A stretch of DNA of 30,979 bases from CBDVBE01 sp964543525 (GTDB lineage: Bacteria; Fibrobacterota; Chitinivibrionia; Chitinivibrionales; JANQEN01). The notes beneath the pieces are model-generated. The model saw only the letters and a program-made list of their open reading frames with translations. It was not told where the DNA came from and searched no databases. Of the stretch, positions 1-7,440 are shown one piece after another. The DNA lies in contig CAZIYW010000061.1 in the NCBI GenBank assembly GCA_964543525.1, forward strand, positions 1-30,979, in the 5' to 3' direction. The position numbers and the translations under genes were made by a program. Every line of letters begins with the position of its first letter. Position 1 is the first letter of the stretch.

Positions 1-43
1 AACCGGCGATATCTTTGCCACAACCCGGGCATACAAAATTCAT
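1..43 (-). CDS. N-terminus of a zinc-ribbon protein (partial)
   Basis: Only the first 14 codons lie in the window: MNFVCPGCGKDIAG. They contain a C-x2-C pair of the kind that opens a zinc ribbon. A strong ribosome binding site (AAAGGAGG) precedes the ATG, and the gene begins 15 bp after the stop codon of the GGDEF-enzyme I gene on the same strand, so the two are probably co-transcribed. The rest of the protein is outside the window and its function cannot be inferred. Confidence 0.6.
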   Translation of the reverse strand, partial: MNFVCPGCGKDIAG

Positions 44-58
44 TATAACAACCTCCTT

Positions 59-2647
59 TTATTGAGAACCGGCTATTTCGAAAATTTTATTTTTAACCGC
101 AGGGATAAGCGGCGGCAGTATACTGAACCTCGTCAAACCACAGTCAAGCAGCCTGTCGGTATAATTCACATTGCCGGCAAGCTCTCCACAGAGACAGCAC
201 TCTTTCCCCTGCGATACCGCCTTTTCAACAATGGTCCGGATACTGTCCAGAACCAATTCGTTACCTTTCTGATAATACTGTGAAACATCCAGACTCTCCC
301 GATCCGCCGCCGTGATATACTGCACCAGATCATTCGAACCGATACTGATAAAATCGGAAGTGGAAAGAATGGAATCCAGCGCCATAACCGAGGCCGGCGT
401 TTCCAGCATTGCTCCCAGCGGTATATTTTCATCGAAGGAAATCTGTTCCCCTTTCAACACCTGTTTTTCCTCCGTAAGGAACCGCTTTACTTCATGCATA
501 TCCTCCGGTATGGTTACCATCGGCACCAGTATCTTTATGCGGTATTTGCCACTCAACCGCAAACATATACGCAACTGTTTTCTGAGAAAATCAGGATAGT
601 GCAGCAGGAACCGGACGCCTCTGATACCAAGCTGGGAATTATGTTCTCTGCCCACATTAAGGTAGGGTAGTTTTTTGTCCCCGCCGAAATCCGGCAGCCG
701 CAGGGTAACCTCCCTGTCCTTAACCGGTTTGAGTGAATTGTCAAGCATTGTATAAATGTTTTTCTCACCCGGCATTTTCTGTGACACCATGAATAACGGC
801 TCAATTCTGTACAGACCGATACCGTCACACCCGTTCTGAATCGCAGCTGCTATATCTTCAGTCGAAGAAATATTGGCGTCAACCCGCACCGGTTTGCTGT
901 GTATCGTAAGGTTCCGGTTTTTTGTCCGTTTCCGAACGTTACGGGTACTGACAATATGCGATGTCCGTCTCGCTTTAAACGATCCTTTCTCCTGTTCATC
1001 TGGATTTAAAATGACCCTGCCGGTACTGCCGTTGACAATCACTTCCGTACCGTCGGGAAATTCCTCTGGCTGAATGGCAACCCTGGATACCGAAGGTATA
1101 CCCATGGCTTTTGCAATAAGTGCCGAATGGGCGTCAGGCCCGCCTTCTTCGGTGACTATGGCAAGGGGTTTTCTTTTCGTGAAATGTATCGTATCCGACG
1201 GAAGGAGCCTTCTGGTAAAAATAACGGTGTTTGGTGAAATGGTGGCGAGAATGCTCTCTTCGGCACCGGTAAGAACCCGCAGCAGTCTCCTGCCGATATC
1301 GTAAATGTCTTGAGCACGATCCTGCAGTACAGTACTGTCCGAATCCCTGAATTTCTTTTCCAGTTGCTTGAATACATTACGGACCACATGCTCGGCGTTT
1401 ATCATTTTATCCTTTAATTCATGTTCTATCTTCGCCATCAGATCAACATCCTCCAGCAGCATATGGTGCACATTAAAAATATTCGCGTGGCTGGAGCCAA
1501 TCTCTTTTTCAACGGCACGCTCGATAGTTTTGAGATCTTTCTGAACTTTTACAATTGCCCGCTCGATTCTTCTGTACTCGCTCTCTATTTTATTCCCGGA
1601 CAGGTCGCTCAATTCCAGTTCCCTGGTCATGATATCACGGTAGTGTAACACGGTCCCTATGCCGAGGCCCGGTACCAGCGGAATGCCCTGAATACAGGTG
1701 CGGGAGCTTTGTATCACCAAATGTGCAGGGGATTGCTTCTCCTTTCCAACCGGGATCTCTCCCACCGGTTTCCCGCCGTCAATCCCAATCCGGTTTTTAC
1801 CCGCCTTTTTTGCTTTATACAGCGCGGCATCCGCCGCGGAAAGCAAGGTTTTTTTTGTGTTGTTTTTCTCCCTGCCAAACATGGCAATACCAATACTTAC
1901 CGTTGGACTTTTTGCCATGGATCCGGGCACCTCTTTTGCCAACAGTTCCTGAATTCTCCCGGCTATCGAACGAGCCTGGCCGATATCGGTTCTGGGCAGC
2001 AGCGTAACAAATTCATCACCGCCGTAGCGATATGACGTATCATATTTCCGCAGATTCTTCCGTATACAGTTACTTACATATTGTATCGCCTCAGTGCCGG
2101 ACTCATGGCCACGGGTATCGTTAATCTCTTTGAGATTATCAATATCGATGAACAGGATGGAAAACGCACTGTTAAAACGTCGTGCTTTCTCAATCTCCGC
2201 TTCCAGATCCGAATCCAGCAGATCCCGTTCATCAGTCTCCGTTGTTTCGTCAATCAGTGCTTTATGAGCAAACTCCTGATACCGGTCTGATTCGAGAATG
2301 ACCGGCTTTTGCAGGATATTGCGGATGTTCTGCATATAATCCAGCGCGGCAACTGCTGTACTCACATTCCTGCCCAGAAGCTTGACCATGCCGTTTCTGT
2401 GTTTGAGTATGTCGTTAAAAATCTTTTTTGCTTCAACCTTGTTTTTAATAACTTTATGAATAAGCAGATATACAGCATTGATATAAATTCCATCTTTGTG
2501 GCGGTTCATTATCCGGGAAAGCTTTCTCTTTTCCTCCTCAGTCCCCTCACGCTCTCCGATAAAAACCTCCAGCAGATCATAAGTAAGGCTGTTATTTTTA
2601 AAAAATTTGGCCTCTTCTCTCAATATGTTGGTTTTTGCGTCTGTCAT
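59..2647 (-). CDS. GGDEF diguanylate cyclase fused to PTS enzyme I (PEP-protein phosphotransferase)
   Basis: This 862-residue protein joins two signalling modules. Residues 1-145 are a predicted helical region of unknown type. Residues about 150-290 form a GGDEF domain with an intact active site (RYGGDEF, 207-213) and an RxxD motif (RKYD, 200-203) exactly five residues upstream, the usual product-inhibition site, so an active, feedback-controlled c-di-GMP synthase is expected. Residues about 320-860 are enzyme I: the N-terminal PEP-utiliser part (IQGIPLVPGLGIGT), the phosphohistidine segment GGPDAHSALIAKAMGIPSV with His507, and the PEP-binding barrel (ANISSTEDI, LGIRGVRF, SIGSNDLVQY, CGELAGN with Cys820). 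PtsP-type enzymes carry a GAF domain where this one carries GGDEF. No HPr or EII gene is nearby. The start is supported by a GAGG site. It presumably links PEP-dependent phosphorylation to c-di-GMP; that link is inference. Confidence 0.93.
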   Translation of the reverse strand: MTDAKTNILREEAKFFKNNSLTYDLLEVFIGEREGTEEEKRKLSRIMNRHKDGIYINAVYLLIHKVIKNKVEAKKIFNDILKHRNGMVKLLGRNVSTAVAALDYMQNIRNILQKPVILESDRYQEFAHKALIDETTETDERDLLDSDLEAEIEKARRFNSAFSILFIDIDNLKEINDTRGHESGTEAIQYVSNCIRKNLRKYDTSYRYGGDEFVTLLPRTDIGQARSIAGRIQELLAKEVPGSMAKSPTVSIGIAMFGREKNNTKKTLLSAADAALYKAKKAGKNRIGIDGGKPVGEIPVGKEKQSPAHLVIQSSRTCIQGIPLVPGLGIGTVLHYRDIMTRELELSDLSGNKIESEYRRIERAIVKVQKDLKTIERAVEKEIGSSHANIFNVHHMLLEDVDLMAKIEHELKDKMINAEHVVRNVFKQLEKKFRDSDSTVLQDRAQDIYDIGRRLLRVLTGAEESILATISPNTVIFTRRLLPSDTIHFTKRKPLAIVTEEGGPDAHSALIAKAMGIPSVSRVAIQPEEFPDGTEVIVNGSTGRVILNPDEQEKGSFKARRTSHIVSTRNVRKRTKNRNLTIHSKPVRVDANISSTEDIAAAIQNGCDGIGLYRIEPLFMVSQKMPGEKNIYTMLDNSLKPVKDREVTLRLPDFGGDKKLPYLNVGREHNSQLGIRGVRFLLHYPDFLRKQLRICLRLSGKYRIKILVPMVTIPEDMHEVKRFLTEEKQVLKGEQISFDENIPLGAMLETPASVMALDSILSTSDFISIGSNDLVQYITAADRESLDVSQYYQKGNELVLDSIRTIVEKAVSQGKECCLCGELAGNVNYTDRLLDCGLTRFSILPPLIPAVKNKIFEIAGSQ

Positions 2648-2958
2648 TTTAACCTCACGACGTTATATGCACAAACCGGTTGCTCACAGTTTGAAACATT
2701 ACTGATACAACGAAAGTATTTAATCGGGATAAAAAGATGGTGCTGAAGGAATGTATACGGCTAAAAAGAATAACGATGATTATATTCTCGCCTGTTTCAA
2801 TCATAATCATTCTTCTCAAAATTGCATACGTATATTTGCACTCTAAATAACTAATTTGTGTTAACCCTTTACAAACAAACGTCATTGTCACATTCGTTCT
2901 CAAGGGCAAGGTCAAAGTTTGCAAAACCTACAGTATCTTCACTATATTGTGCATCTTT

Positions 2959-3087
2959 CCCTTTCCCGCACGCTTTTGGCGGGAATGTATGCCTCTAAAT
3001 GTCAGAAAAGCTGGATTTGCTCCTGCCCAACAGTGCGGTTGTAATCGCAGCTGCTGCACGGTACAGCCAAGAGCATGCCGGAATGAC
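2959..3087 (-). repeat. Dispersed intergenic repeat, copy A
   Basis: The right half (3035-3087) matches the reverse complement of 25628-25681 almost base for base: both contain GCGGTTGTAATCGCA and end in GCATRCCGGAATGAC. The left end (TTCCCGCACGCTTTTGGCG) also matches the other end of copy B, so the copies share both termini, while the middle has diverged. Each element ends in inverted GTCATTCC-like sequences, as in non-autonomous mobile or REP-like repeats. Confidence 0.7.
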
Positions 3088-3306
3088 ATTCAAAACAGCC
3101 CGTATTTTACACAAACTAATTATACTTACATCAATTCCTTGTTAAAAATAAATATGAATAATGAAAGTTTCTATACAATTTCATGCAAATTACGAGCTAG
3201 TTGTAAGAAATATTTCCCCCTTTTTTTATGAAAAAAAATAACAGTAACTTATACAATCATTCTAAGTAAGGCAGTTTTAACACACTGATAAATAGTCACA
3301 TAGGCA

Positions 3307-3342
3307 TTTCAATTTAGAACAGCATTGTTTCAATTTAAAACA
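3307..3342 (+). promoter_or_regulatory. Paired direct repeats, candidate activator site
   Basis: TTTCAATTTAGAACA (3307-3321) and TTTCAATTTAAAACA (3328-3342) differ at one base and are offset by 21 bp, two helical turns. They lie about 215 bp upstream of the -24/-12 promoter, a typical distance for an enhancer-binding activator of sigma54 RNA polymerase. The role is inferred from position and phasing only; no regulator gene is in the window. Confidence 0.45.
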
Positions 3343-3554
3343 CATGTTGATTCATTTTTGAATAAGATTCTGTTTAAAAATGTCCACATCAATTCGAAAT
3401 AATTGCATCTGCTTTCGTCAAGATAGAAAAAACGTAGTTTCTGTTTAACATTGATGAATTCTCAATCCGTACTTAAGAGCAAACAAACACTATAGTTAAC
3501 ATTTTTTTTCTCTTTCCAACCGGAATAGACGGTGCTTAACAAATCATTTTCAAC

Positions 3555-3570
3555 TGGCATATTTTTTGCA
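3555..3570 (+). promoter_or_regulatory. Sigma54-type -24/-12 promoter for the Hsp20 genes
   Basis: TGGCATATTTTTTGCA fits the sigma54 consensus: TGGCA at -24, TTGCA at -12, and exactly 10 nt between the invariant GG (3556-3557) and GC (3568-3569). Transcription would begin near 3581, leaving a leader of about 55 nt that ends in AAAAAGGAGGTG before the first hsp20 start codon. Confidence 0.6.
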
Positions 3571-3634
3571 GAATTTTATAGCGAAAAGAAAATTACACGA
3601 ATAAAAATTTCAAACAAAAAAAAGGAGGTGTCGT

Positions 3635-4090
3635 ATGAAAAGCTTAGTACCCTGGAACCGTGCAAAAAGGAGTGCGGCGCCAATGCGTCTGGACCACTGG
3701 TTCGATCGCGTATGGGAAGACCCGTTTGATACCTTTTTCCCGGTATTTAATCGCTCTTTTTCTTCATCCCTGCCGTCTGTTGACGTGTCTGAGAATAAGA
3801 AAGAGGTCACGGTAAAGGCCGAAATACCCGGGATGACCGAGAAAGATATCGAGTTAACGTGGAACAATGGCGTCCTTAACATCAGAGGTGAGAAAAAAGA
3901 GGAAAAAGAAGACAAGAAAAAGGACAGCTACTACCGTGAATGTCGTTACGGCAGTTTTTCGCGCGACATTCCGCTGGGCAACGCGTTAGAATGGAGCAAC
4001 GCCAGAGCGAAGTACAAACACGGTGTGCTCACGGTAACCATACCGAAAACGGAACAGGCCCGTAAGGCTGTTGAAATAAAAGTTAACTAA
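3635..4090 (+). CDS. Small heat shock protein, Hsp20 family (first of three)
   Basis: This 151-residue ATP-independent holdase has an alpha-crystallin domain from about residue 45. Visible family features are PSVDVSENKKEVTVKAEIPG, the YKHGVLTVTIPK segment (the usual A-x-x-x-G-V-L region) and a C-terminal VEIKV motif (I-x-I/V type) for oligomer contacts. The N-terminal arm includes HWFDRVWEDPFDTFF. A lysine/glutamate-rich insertion (EKKEEKEDKKKD) lies in the middle of the domain. AAAGGAGGTG sits at good distance from the ATG. It is the first gene after a sigma54-type promoter and is followed within 30 bp by a second hsp20. It should bind unfolding cytoplasmic proteins under stress. Confidence 0.95.
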   Translation: MKSLVPWNRAKRSAAPMRLDHWFDRVWEDPFDTFFPVFNRSFSSSLPSVDVSENKKEVTVKAEIPGMTEKDIELTWNNGVLNIRGEKKEEKEDKKKDSYYRECRYGSFSRDIPLGNALEWSNARAKYKHGVLTVTIPKTEQARKAVEIKVN

Positions 4091-4119
4091 CATCAAACTA
4101 TTCAGTGGAGGTGATTGAT

Positions 4120-4542
4120 ATGTTGTGGAACATTGATCCCTGGAGAGAACTGGAGAGGATGCGGAGAGACATTGACAATATCTTCTCCGGTGAAGGACGT
4201 GTCGGTGTGAATTATACATTCCCGTTGTTTAACGTGTATGACGGGAAGGAGAATTTCGTTGTTACCGCGGAGTTACCGGGTATGGCAAAGGATGATGTAT
4301 CAATCTCATTTGTAGAAGGCACATTGACGATATCCGGTACGAAAAAGCCTCTGGATAAGGTAAAAGATATGACGGTTATTCGACAGGAGCGTTCTGAAGG
4401 CTCGTTTGAAAAATCAATACGTATTCCTTCAAAAGTAGAGCAGGATAAAATAAGCGCTTCATTCAGTGACGGTATTCTGTCAGTTACTCTGCCCAAAGCT
4501 GAGGAAGCAAAACCGAAAACAATTGCAATCGAGGCGAAATAG
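4120..4542 (+). CDS. Small heat shock protein, Hsp20 family (second of three)
   Basis: This 140-residue Hsp20 starts at the ATG preceded by GGAGGTG at 4107-4113; a GTG inside that ribosome binding site is a less likely start. It opens with MLWNIDPWRELERMRRDIDN, typical of Hsp20 class proteins. The alpha-crystallin domain follows (FVVTAELPGMAKDDVSISF, FSDGILSVTLPKAEE) and the tail ends in IAIEAK. It is clearly diverged from its two neighbours and is not a recent duplicate. The gap to the first gene is 29 bp with no terminator, so the genes form one operon. Different sHsps often form mixed oligomers; that is possible here but inferred. Confidence 0.95.
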   Translation: MLWNIDPWRELERMRRDIDNIFSGEGRVGVNYTFPLFNVYDGKENFVVTAELPGMAKDDVSISFVEGTLTISGTKKPLDKVKDMTVIRQERSEGSFEKSIRIPSKVEQDKISASFSDGILSVTLPKAEEAKPKTIAIEAK

Positions 4543-4560
4543 CAGGAGGAGGTGATTGCT

Positions 4561-4959
4561 ATGGCAACAGAACTTAAGAAACGAGAAAAGAAAGCGGTAA
4601 ATCATACTGCGGCGGAACAGATAGACCAGGCAGGACCATCATACAGCCCCGACGTGGATATTTATGCATCGGATGATGCAATGCTGCTGGTGGTTGATCT
4701 TCCCGGTGTAAAGAAAGGCGATGTAATTATCAATCTGGATGAGAATAATGCTCTGATTATTAAAGGAAAGAACTCTTTCACTGCACCGGAAGGCGCCGTA
4801 TTATCGCAGTACAATATCGGTGATTATTACCGTGCATTCCAGATATCCAACGATTATGACAAGGAAAATATCTCAGCCACGCTTGAAAACGGTCTCCTGG
4901 AAATAAACATACCCAAGCGTGAAGAGGTTAAACCGAAAAAAATCGAGATAAAGGCGTAA
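4561..4959 (+). CDS. Small heat shock protein, Hsp20 family (third of three)
   Basis: This 132-residue Hsp20 is the most divergent of the set. Its arm is charged (ELKKREKKAVNHTAAEQID) rather than aromatic. The alpha-crystallin core is visible (SPDVDIYASDDAMLLVVDLPG, LENGLLEINIPKREE) and the C-terminal IEIKA motif is present. The start was placed at the ATG after AGGAGGAGGTG; an in-frame GTG three codons upstream falls inside that site. It begins 18 bp after the second gene. The lack of the aromatic N-terminal arm suggests a modulating subunit rather than the main client binder (inference). Confidence 0.94.
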   Translation: MATELKKREKKAVNHTAAEQIDQAGPSYSPDVDIYASDDAMLLVVDLPGVKKGDVIINLDENNALIIKGKNSFTAPEGAVLSQYNIGDYYRAFQISNDYDKENISATLENGLLEINIPKREEVKPKKIEIKA

Positions 4960-5006
4960 AGCATCTATTAACACAGGAGGGATACGAAATACATGTAAAC
5001 ATATTC

Positions 5007-5031
5007 AGGAGGGCCTCCAGCCGGCCCTCCT
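5007..5031 (+). terminator. Hairpin after the Hsp20 operon
   Basis: AGGAGGGCC (5007-5015) and GGCCCTCCT (5023-5031) form a perfect 9-bp GC-rich stem with a 7-nt loop. No T-tract follows (AATAAAGG), so this may be an RNA 3'-end protector or a partial terminator. Confidence 0.55.
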
Positions 5032-5086
5032 AATAAAGGAAGGTGAAAAATTAAAGAACAGAAAGAAGAGAAGGGGGGTAAATAAT

Positions 5087-5719
5087 ATGAAAGCTATGAA
5101 AATTATAAGGTCACTAATTGCAGTTCTGATATGTTTACCTTTTTCTTCTCAATCTTATTTTACTACCGATCTACTGTATCCGTTTTATAAAACCACATCG
5201 GAGAAAACAGCTGTCTCTGTTAATTTTGACCTGATAAACGAATACAATCCCAACAATAATAGTTTTTTTACATCACTGAATCTATACAACTGTCAGGATC
5301 CCTGTTTACTTTTTACTAGAAACGCTATAAATATTTTACTTTTCGAAAACACGAAAGGATTGCTTTTTTCCGAACCAGTCCTTTCTACGGTGTTTAACGA
5401 TAGATACAATTATTCCAACCAGAACACCGGTAAACCCCGTATTATTACACGGTATTATCCTTCCTTGCCTGTCGATCATTCAGCGAGATCTGATTCGAAT
5501 GAAGCAACAAGGCATTTACCATGTGTCGCTGTTCTGACTCAAAATTATGATAATAGACAGCGGACATTACAGGGAAGGAAAAAAAGTTTTCCCTTAAAAA
5601 AAGATATGATTAATGAAGAGTTACAAAAGTGCAAAAAAAATTGTCGCTGTAGTAAGACTGAAAAACTGAATAATAGCTTAAGATATGATTCTGTTCACTA
5701 TTCCTTATTTCTGGGTTAA
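5087..5719 (+). CDS. Hypothetical exported protein
   Basis: This 210-residue protein has an N-terminal signal peptide (MKAMKIIRSLIAVLICLPFSSQS, cleavage near residue 23) and no recognised domain. The mature part is rich in Asn, Ser and Tyr, and a basic, cysteine-containing segment (CKKNCRCSKTEK) lies near the C-terminus. A strong ribosome binding site (AAGGGGGG) stands before the ATG. The gene is noticeably AT-rich compared with degP downstream and sits between the Hsp20 operon and degP, which suggests an envelope stress role, though nothing in the sequence proves it. I do not recognise its family. Confidence 0.65.
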   Translation: MKAMKIIRSLIAVLICLPFSSQSYFTTDLLYPFYKTTSEKTAVSVNFDLINEYNPNNNSFFTSLNLYNCQDPCLLFTRNAINILLFENTKGLLFSEPVLSTVFNDRYNYSNQNTGKPRIITRYYPSLPVDHSARSDSNEATRHLPCVAVLTQNYDNRQRTLQGRKKSFPLKKDMINEELQKCKKNCRCSKTEKLNNSLRYDSVHYSLFLG

Positions 5720-5735
5720 TACAGGAGATGGAAAC

Positions 5736-5771
5736 ATGCATGTCATTAAACGACATTTAACAAAGCGATAA
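5736..5771 (+). CDS. Possible 11-residue leader peptide upstream of degP
   Basis: ATG preceded by AGGAGATGGAAAC opens an 11-codon frame encoding MHVIKRHLTKR, ending 32 bp before the degP start. The ribosome binding site is better than the one for degP. It may be a translated leader that tunes degP expression or a chance frame; only its position and Shine-Dalgarno sequence support it. Confidence 0.3.
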   Translation: MHVIKRHLTKR

Positions 5772-5803
5772 CACTTGTGTATTTAAACAGAAAGGCGGAT
5801 GTT

Positions 5804-7402
5804 ATGCATTTAATCAAAGTTAACCAAGCGAGATTGCATACATTATTCCTTATCCTGCTATTCAGTCTTTTTATCAATGACACCAGCTGCTCCTTTGCCG
5901 ATTCAAAACGACCGGATAAGGGCAGTATTACATTCGGCGCAAAAGAAAATCCGTCTAAAGGTGCGGCGGACGAAATCGGTTCGTTTAAAACCGTTTTCGC
6001 CGATGTCGCGGAAAAAGTAGTGCCCACTGTTGTTTCGGTTATTCCGACAAAAATCGATACTATCGTCTTCTATAAAAACCCGTTTTACCACTTTTTCGGC
6101 GATCCCTTTTTTAATGACGACCCTTTCAATTTCTTTTTCGGTAATCCCCGGCGAGGGGAGCGCCGCAGGCAGGAGCCGCCTGTACAGAAACAGGAGCGCA
6201 GGCAGCAGGGACTCGGTTCAGGTGTCATTGTTTCGCAGGATGGGTATATTCTGACCAACTTTCATGTGGTGTCCGGCGCCGATGAGATAAATGTAAAATT
6301 AAACGACGGAAGGGAGTTTGAAGCCGAGATAATCGGCAGTGACTCCCTCTCAGATGTTGCAGTACTGCAGATTAAAGGAGATGTTGACGATCTGCCTGTT
6401 GCCTATCTCGGTGACTCCGATAAACTGCGTCCCGGTGACTGGACAATAGCTATCGGCAACCCTTTCAGCCTGACGTCAACCGTGACTGTGGGTATCGTTT
6501 CGGCCCTTGGCCGCAATATCAGCGGCGGTCTCGCATACCAGAACTTTATTCAGACGGATGCCGCAATCAATCCGGGAAATTCGGGCGGCGCACTGGTCAA
6601 TATCGAAGGTGAGCTTATCGGCATCAACACCATGATCTACACCCGGTCGGGCGGCTATATGGGAATAGGCTTTGCCATACCCGTTAACATGGCGCGCCGC
6701 ATTATGGAAGACCTGATTTATAAAGGAGAAGTTGTCAGAGGATGGATTGGTGTTACTATTCAGGATGTTGATCCGGCAACCCGCAACGCACTCGATTTGA
6801 AGGACAGGAAAGGGGTCCTTGTCGGCGATGTGTTCGAAGATCAACCTGCCGATAAAGCGGGTATCAAACCGGGTGATATCATCCTTTCCATTGACGGAAA
6901 AGAGGTGGCAACTGCCAATCAGCTCCGCAATGTTGTTGCATCCATTCAACCCGGGGAAAAAGTACCCGTAGTTATATTCCGAAACGGTCAGGAAAAGAAG
7001 CTGAAACTTACCGTTAGAGTCCGTGATGAAGGGAAAATTCAGAAACTCTCGAAAGCGGACGATACCGATATTCCCGAAAAGAAGAAAGAAAAGATGCACA
7101 AGAAACTGGGAATCAAAGTAGCGAACGTCACCGCAGAGATGCGTCAAAAATACGGTATCAACAGGAAAACAGTCGGCGTTGTCGTAACCGAGGTCGATCC
7201 AAAATACCACGATGCCCGCAGGGCACTGAAAGAGGGAGACGTTATTCAACGAATTAAGGTAAGCGGCAGTAACTTTGTGTCGGTTTCCAACACGAAAGAA
7301 TTTGAACAGGCAACCAGGCATCTCAAAGAGGGCGACTCGGTAATGTTCCTTATTAAGAGAAACGGCAATAATTTCTTTGTCGCGTTTAAAATTAAGAAAT
7401 AG
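5804..7402 (+). CDS. degP: Periplasmic serine protease/chaperone DegP (HtrA/Do family)
   Basis: This 532-residue protein degrades or refolds misfolded envelope proteins. A signal peptide (hydrophobic core LFLILLFSLF) is followed by the protease domain with the full triad: His154 in TNFHVV, Asp184 in SLSDVAVL and Ser260 in NPGNSGGAL. The Phe/Asp-rich loop at 93-116 and the Gln/Arg-rich stretch to about residue 135 match the long LA loop of DegP. Two PDZ domains follow (about 300-400, containing AGIKPGDIILSIDGK, and about 430-530, with a more divergent core). The start was placed at the ATG after AAAGGCGG; an upstream GTG lacks a ribosome binding site. With the Hsp20 trio upstream, cytoplasmic and envelope protein quality control are adjacent. 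Confidence 0.96.
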   Translation: MHLIKVNQARLHTLFLILLFSLFINDTSCSFADSKRPDKGSITFGAKENPSKGAADEIGSFKTVFADVAEKVVPTVVSVIPTKIDTIVFYKNPFYHFFGDPFFNDDPFNFFFGNPRRGERRRQEPPVQKQERRQQGLGSGVIVSQDGYILTNFHVVSGADEINVKLNDGREFEAEIIGSDSLSDVAVLQIKGDVDDLPVAYLGDSDKLRPGDWTIAIGNPFSLTSTVTVGIVSALGRNISGGLAYQNFIQTDAAINPGNSGGALVNIEGELIGINTMIYTRSGGYMGIGFAIPVNMARRIMEDLIYKGEVVRGWIGVTIQDVDPATRNALDLKDRKGVLVGDVFEDQPADKAGIKPGDIILSIDGKEVATANQLRNVVASIQPGEKVPVVIFRNGQEKKLKLTVRVRDEGKIQKLSKADDTDIPEKKKEKMHKKLGIKVANVTAEMRQKYGINRKTVGVVVTEVDPKYHDARRALKEGDVIQRIKVSGSNFVSVSNTKEFEQATRHLKEGDSVMFLIKRNGNNFFVAFKIKK

Positions 7403-7440
7403 ATATGGTAAAACTACTGTTGTTCCGAAAGGAGGTGGGT

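Larger units (their letters stand above)
2648..3634. other. AT-rich divergent intergenic region
   Basis: This 987-bp stretch separates the minus-strand GGDEF-enzyme I gene from the plus-strand Hsp20 genes. It holds a dispersed-repeat copy (2959-3087), paired 15-bp direct repeats (3307-3342) and a -24/-12 promoter (3555-3570). A 94-codon frame running through the repeat copy has no ribosome binding site and is not treated as a gene. No CIRCE operator was found. Confidence 0.6.

Noticed and set aside
2947..3231. 94-codon plus-strand frame in the intergenic region
   Set aside because: It runs through the dispersed repeat copy, has no ribosome binding site and no family resemblance.
3581..3634. 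RNA thermometer in the hsp20 leader
   Set aside because: The leader is A-rich and unstructured by eye. No U-rich partner for the AAGGAGG site was visible, and no CIRCE-type inverted repeat was found.
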